Made by a program: the position numbers and the translations under genes. The notes below the pieces were generated by a model, which was given only the letters and a program-made list of their open reading frames with translations, had not been told where the DNA came from and made no database searches. DNA of 9,909 nucleotides from QHCA01 sp038237645 (GTDB taxonomy: Bacteria; Actinomycetota; Actinomycetes; Mycobacteriales; QHCA01): positions 1 to 9,909 of the forward strand of contig JBBRYN010000090.1 of assembly GCA_038237645.1 (NCBI GenBank). Direction: 5' to 3'. Positions 8,538 through 9,909 of the stretch are shown piece by piece. Every line of letters starts with the position of its first letter. Position 1 is the stretch's first letter.

Positions 8538-8742
8538 CGGTGATCTCCATGGGAGTCCTTCCTCTACTGGGCAGGTCACCCGTTGCACGAGCGCCGCGAC
8601 CGCCCAGTTCAAAGCGCCGGGTCTCGGTTGCGTCACGAGGACCTGCCAGCCGCGACACCCACGACAGGGTGCGGGCGGTCCGGGCGGCCGCCTGCCAGCG
8701 CGGATCCCGGCGTACCAGCGCTGCGGGTGGCTGTCCGCTCAT
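8530..8742 (-). CDS. Small 70-residue ORF coupled to the CDF gene, unknown or degenerate
   Basis: The start ATG 8742 overlaps the CDF stop codon in an ATGA arrangement, and the stop at 8530-8532 overlaps the proposed start of the next gene by 8 bases, so the ORF fits exactly in the operon gap. The product is basic and soluble. Its first third (MSGQPPAALVRRDPRWQAAA, then RTARTLSWVS) recalls the N-terminus of some actinobacterial cation-transporter-like proteins, in which a first membrane helix follows 'LSWVS'. Here a polar, Arg/Gly-rich stretch follows instead, ending in MEITVA. It may therefore be the remnant of a second transporter whose body was lost, or a genuine small protein. No SD is present other than coupling to the CDF gene. 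Its reality as a translated gene is supported only by its junctions. Confidence 0.4.
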   Translation of the reverse strand: MSGQPPAALVRRDPRWQAAARTARTLSWVSRLAGPRDATETRRFELGGRGARATGDLPSRGRTPMEITVA

Positions 8743-9668
8743 GGCGCGGTGCAGGGCCGGGCGCCGTGTTCGTGGGCGGCGTGCCCGATCGGCTCGAACT
8801 GGAAGGTGGAGTGGGCGACGTCGAAGTGCCCGGCGAGGCACTGCTGGAGCTCGTCGAGCAGTGCCGGTAGGTGCCCGTCGAGGAAGCAGGAGTCGTCGAC
8901 CACCACGTGCGCGGTCAGGACCGGCAGGTCGCTGGCGACCGAGGAGGCATGCAGGTCGTGGACCTGGTGGACGTGGGCGACCTCGACGATGTGGGCGCGG
9001 ACGGCGGCCAGGTCCACCCCTTTCGGGGTGGCCTCCATCAGCACGTCGACGGTCTCGCGAAGCAGCTTCCAGGTGCGGGGCAGGATCAGCACGCCGATCA
9101 GCAAAGACGCGATCGCGTCGGCGCGCAGGAACCCGGTGAACGCGATCACCCCTGCGGCGATGAGGACCGCGGCGGCCCCGAGGGCGTCGTTGACGACCTC
9201 CAACAGCGCCGCGCGGGTGTTGAGGTTGCCCCCCTGGATCCGGGACAGCAGCAGGATCGACACGGCATTGCCCAGTAGACCGACCACGCCGAAGACCGCC
9301 ATCACCCCTGAGCCCACCGCCGGGGGTTCGATCAGCCGGCGGACCCCTTCTACCAGGACGAACCCGCCGACCGCGAGCAGCACCGCCGCCTGCGCCGCCG
9401 CGGCCAGGACCTCAGCCCGCCGGTAACCCCACGTCCGGGCGTCGGTCGCCGGCCGGCCGACCAGCACCGCGGCCACCAGGGCCAGGCTCAGCCCGGCGAC
9501 GTCGGTGAGCATGTGCCCGGCATCGGCCAGCAGCGCCAGCGACCCGGACAGGAACGCCCCGACGACCTCGACAACCAGGATCGTCGTGGAGATCCCCAGC
9601 ACGATCGCCAACGGCCGCCGGTTCCCCCCGCCCGGCACACCGTGGTCGTGATCGTGGCTCCCGCTCAC
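8739..9668 (-). CDS. CDF-family cation efflux transporter (Zn/Cd type)
   Basis: This is a proton-coupled cation diffusion facilitator in the cytoplasmic membrane that exports divalent cations such as Zn or Cd. With start GTG 9668 it has 309 residues, typical of the family. The N-terminus is His-rich (SHDHDHG). Six helices follow: about 19-39, 43-69, 85-107, 121-141, 155-178 and 183-197. TM2 carries the H-x3-D site (His52, Asp56). TM5 carries E-x3-D (Glu157, Asp161), where ZitB-type members often have H-x3-D, so one site ligand is Glu. The cytoplasmic C-terminal domain (about 205-295) contains AHVHQVHDLHASSV and HVVVDDS, as in dimerising CDF domains, and ends with HAAHEHG. GTG 9668 overlaps the ArsR stop by 4 bases (GTGA), with AGGTGG (9676-9681) 7 bases upstream. 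The frame is open to 9713, but the longer start has no such support. The metal is inferred from the family and from the neighbouring sensor. Confidence 0.94.
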   Translation of the reverse strand: MSGSHDHDHGVPGGGNRRPLAIVLGISTTILVVEVVGAFLSGSLALLADAGHMLTDVAGLSLALVAAVLVGRPATDARTWGYRRAEVLAAAAQAAVLLAVGGFVLVEGVRRLIEPPAVGSGVMAVFGVVGLLGNAVSILLLSRIQGGNLNTRAALLEVVNDALGAAAVLIAAGVIAFTGFLRADAIASLLIGVLILPRTWKLLRETVDVLMEATPKGVDLAAVRAHIVEVAHVHQVHDLHASSVASDLPVLTAHVVVDDSCFLDGHLPALLDELQQCLAGHFDVAHSTFQFEPIGHAAHEHGARPCTAP

Positions 9669-9909
9669 CGGCCGGCCACCTGCTCTGCCTCGCCGTTGCC
9701 GTAGACCGGGCACAGCGCCACCGCGTTGCCCGTCGCCGCCAGCAGCCCCTCGGCGGCGCCCAGCACCCTCAGCAGTTCCGGGCGGGTCAGCCGGTACAAC
9801 ACCTGACGGCCGACCGGCCGCCCGTCGACCAGCCCGCAGTCACGCAGGCACGCGACATGCGCCGACACCGTCGACTGCGCGAGACCCAGCCGGGCAGTCA
9901 GATCGACCA
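9665..9909 (-). CDS. ArsR-family metal-sensing repressor, CmtR-like (5' end outside window)
   Basis: The 81 visible C-terminal residues form most of a winged helix-turn-helix: LTARLGLAQSTVSAHVACLRDCGLV is the DNA-reading helix pair, and GRPVGRQVLYRLT is the wing. C-x3-C in the recognition helix (CLRDC) plus a third Cys near the C-terminus (ALCPVYG) match the Cd/Pb-sensing cysteine set of mycobacterial CmtR, where two Cys sit in helix 4 and the third comes from the C-terminal tail. The start codon lies beyond base 9909; about 20-40 N-terminal residues are probably missing. It is the first visible gene of the operon, its stop overlaps the CDF start, and it should repress its own operon until the metal binds. 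The family is certain. The CmtR-type metal site is a good guess from the cysteine spacing, not proof of the metal. Confidence 0.9.
   Translation of the reverse strand, partial: VDLTARLGLAQSTVSAHVACLRDCGLVDGRPVGRQVLYRLTRPELLRVLGAAEGLLAATGNAVALCPVYGNGEAEQVAGR

Noticed and set aside
8479..9426. 315-residue plus-strand open frame opposite the CDF gene
   Set aside because: Ser/Thr/Arg/Pro-rich without domains; the opposite strand encodes an unmistakable CDF transporter.

Overview
The window is very GC-rich, with G/C strongly preferred at third codon positions, GTG and TTG starts, tightly overlapping genes and probable leaderless transcription. This suggests a high-GC actinomycete. The protein types fit a filamentous or Micromonospora-like lineage, but the genus cannot be fixed from this sequence. 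Eleven genes are supported. No tRNA, rRNA, CRISPR array or insertion sequence was seen, and no gene-free stretch exceeds about 165 bases.

Left part (1-4120) is a carbohydrate module. A ROK-family repressor (2945-4120, +) is transcribed divergently from a GH13 alpha-glucosidase-type enzyme (1206-2855, -). The enzyme is followed 4 bases later by an MFS transporter (-) whose 3' end is unclear and may be frameshifted. Between the divergent genes lies a 31-bp imperfect palindrome that overlaps candidate -10 elements for both directions. It is the obvious operator candidate: the ROK protein probably represses the enzyme, the transporter and itself until a sugar ligand appears.

Middle (4121-4688) holds a GC-rich hairpin behind the ROK gene and a lone STAS anti-sigma-factor antagonist (4290-4688, +). 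The STAS leader contains two mutually exclusive hairpins, one of which covers the ribosome binding site.

Right part (4770-9909) is a metal-resistance region. A large P-type cation ATPase (4770-7343, -) diverges from a stand-alone ChrB-N-domain protein (7413-8036, +), and the short gap between them carries two palindromes. From the right edge an operon runs leftward: a truncated CmtR-like ArsR metal sensor, a CDF cation-efflux protein, an unrecognised 70-residue ORF and a small four-helix membrane protein. Each of these genes overlaps the next by 4-8 bases, so translation is probably coupled. Together the genes suggest sensing and efflux of divalent or soft metals (Zn/Cd/Pb type), with two transporter classes, a sensor and a chromate-resistance-related protein in about 5 kb. 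The least explained parts are the ChrB-N protein paired with the ATPase, the coupled 70-residue ORF and the membrane protein of unknown function.
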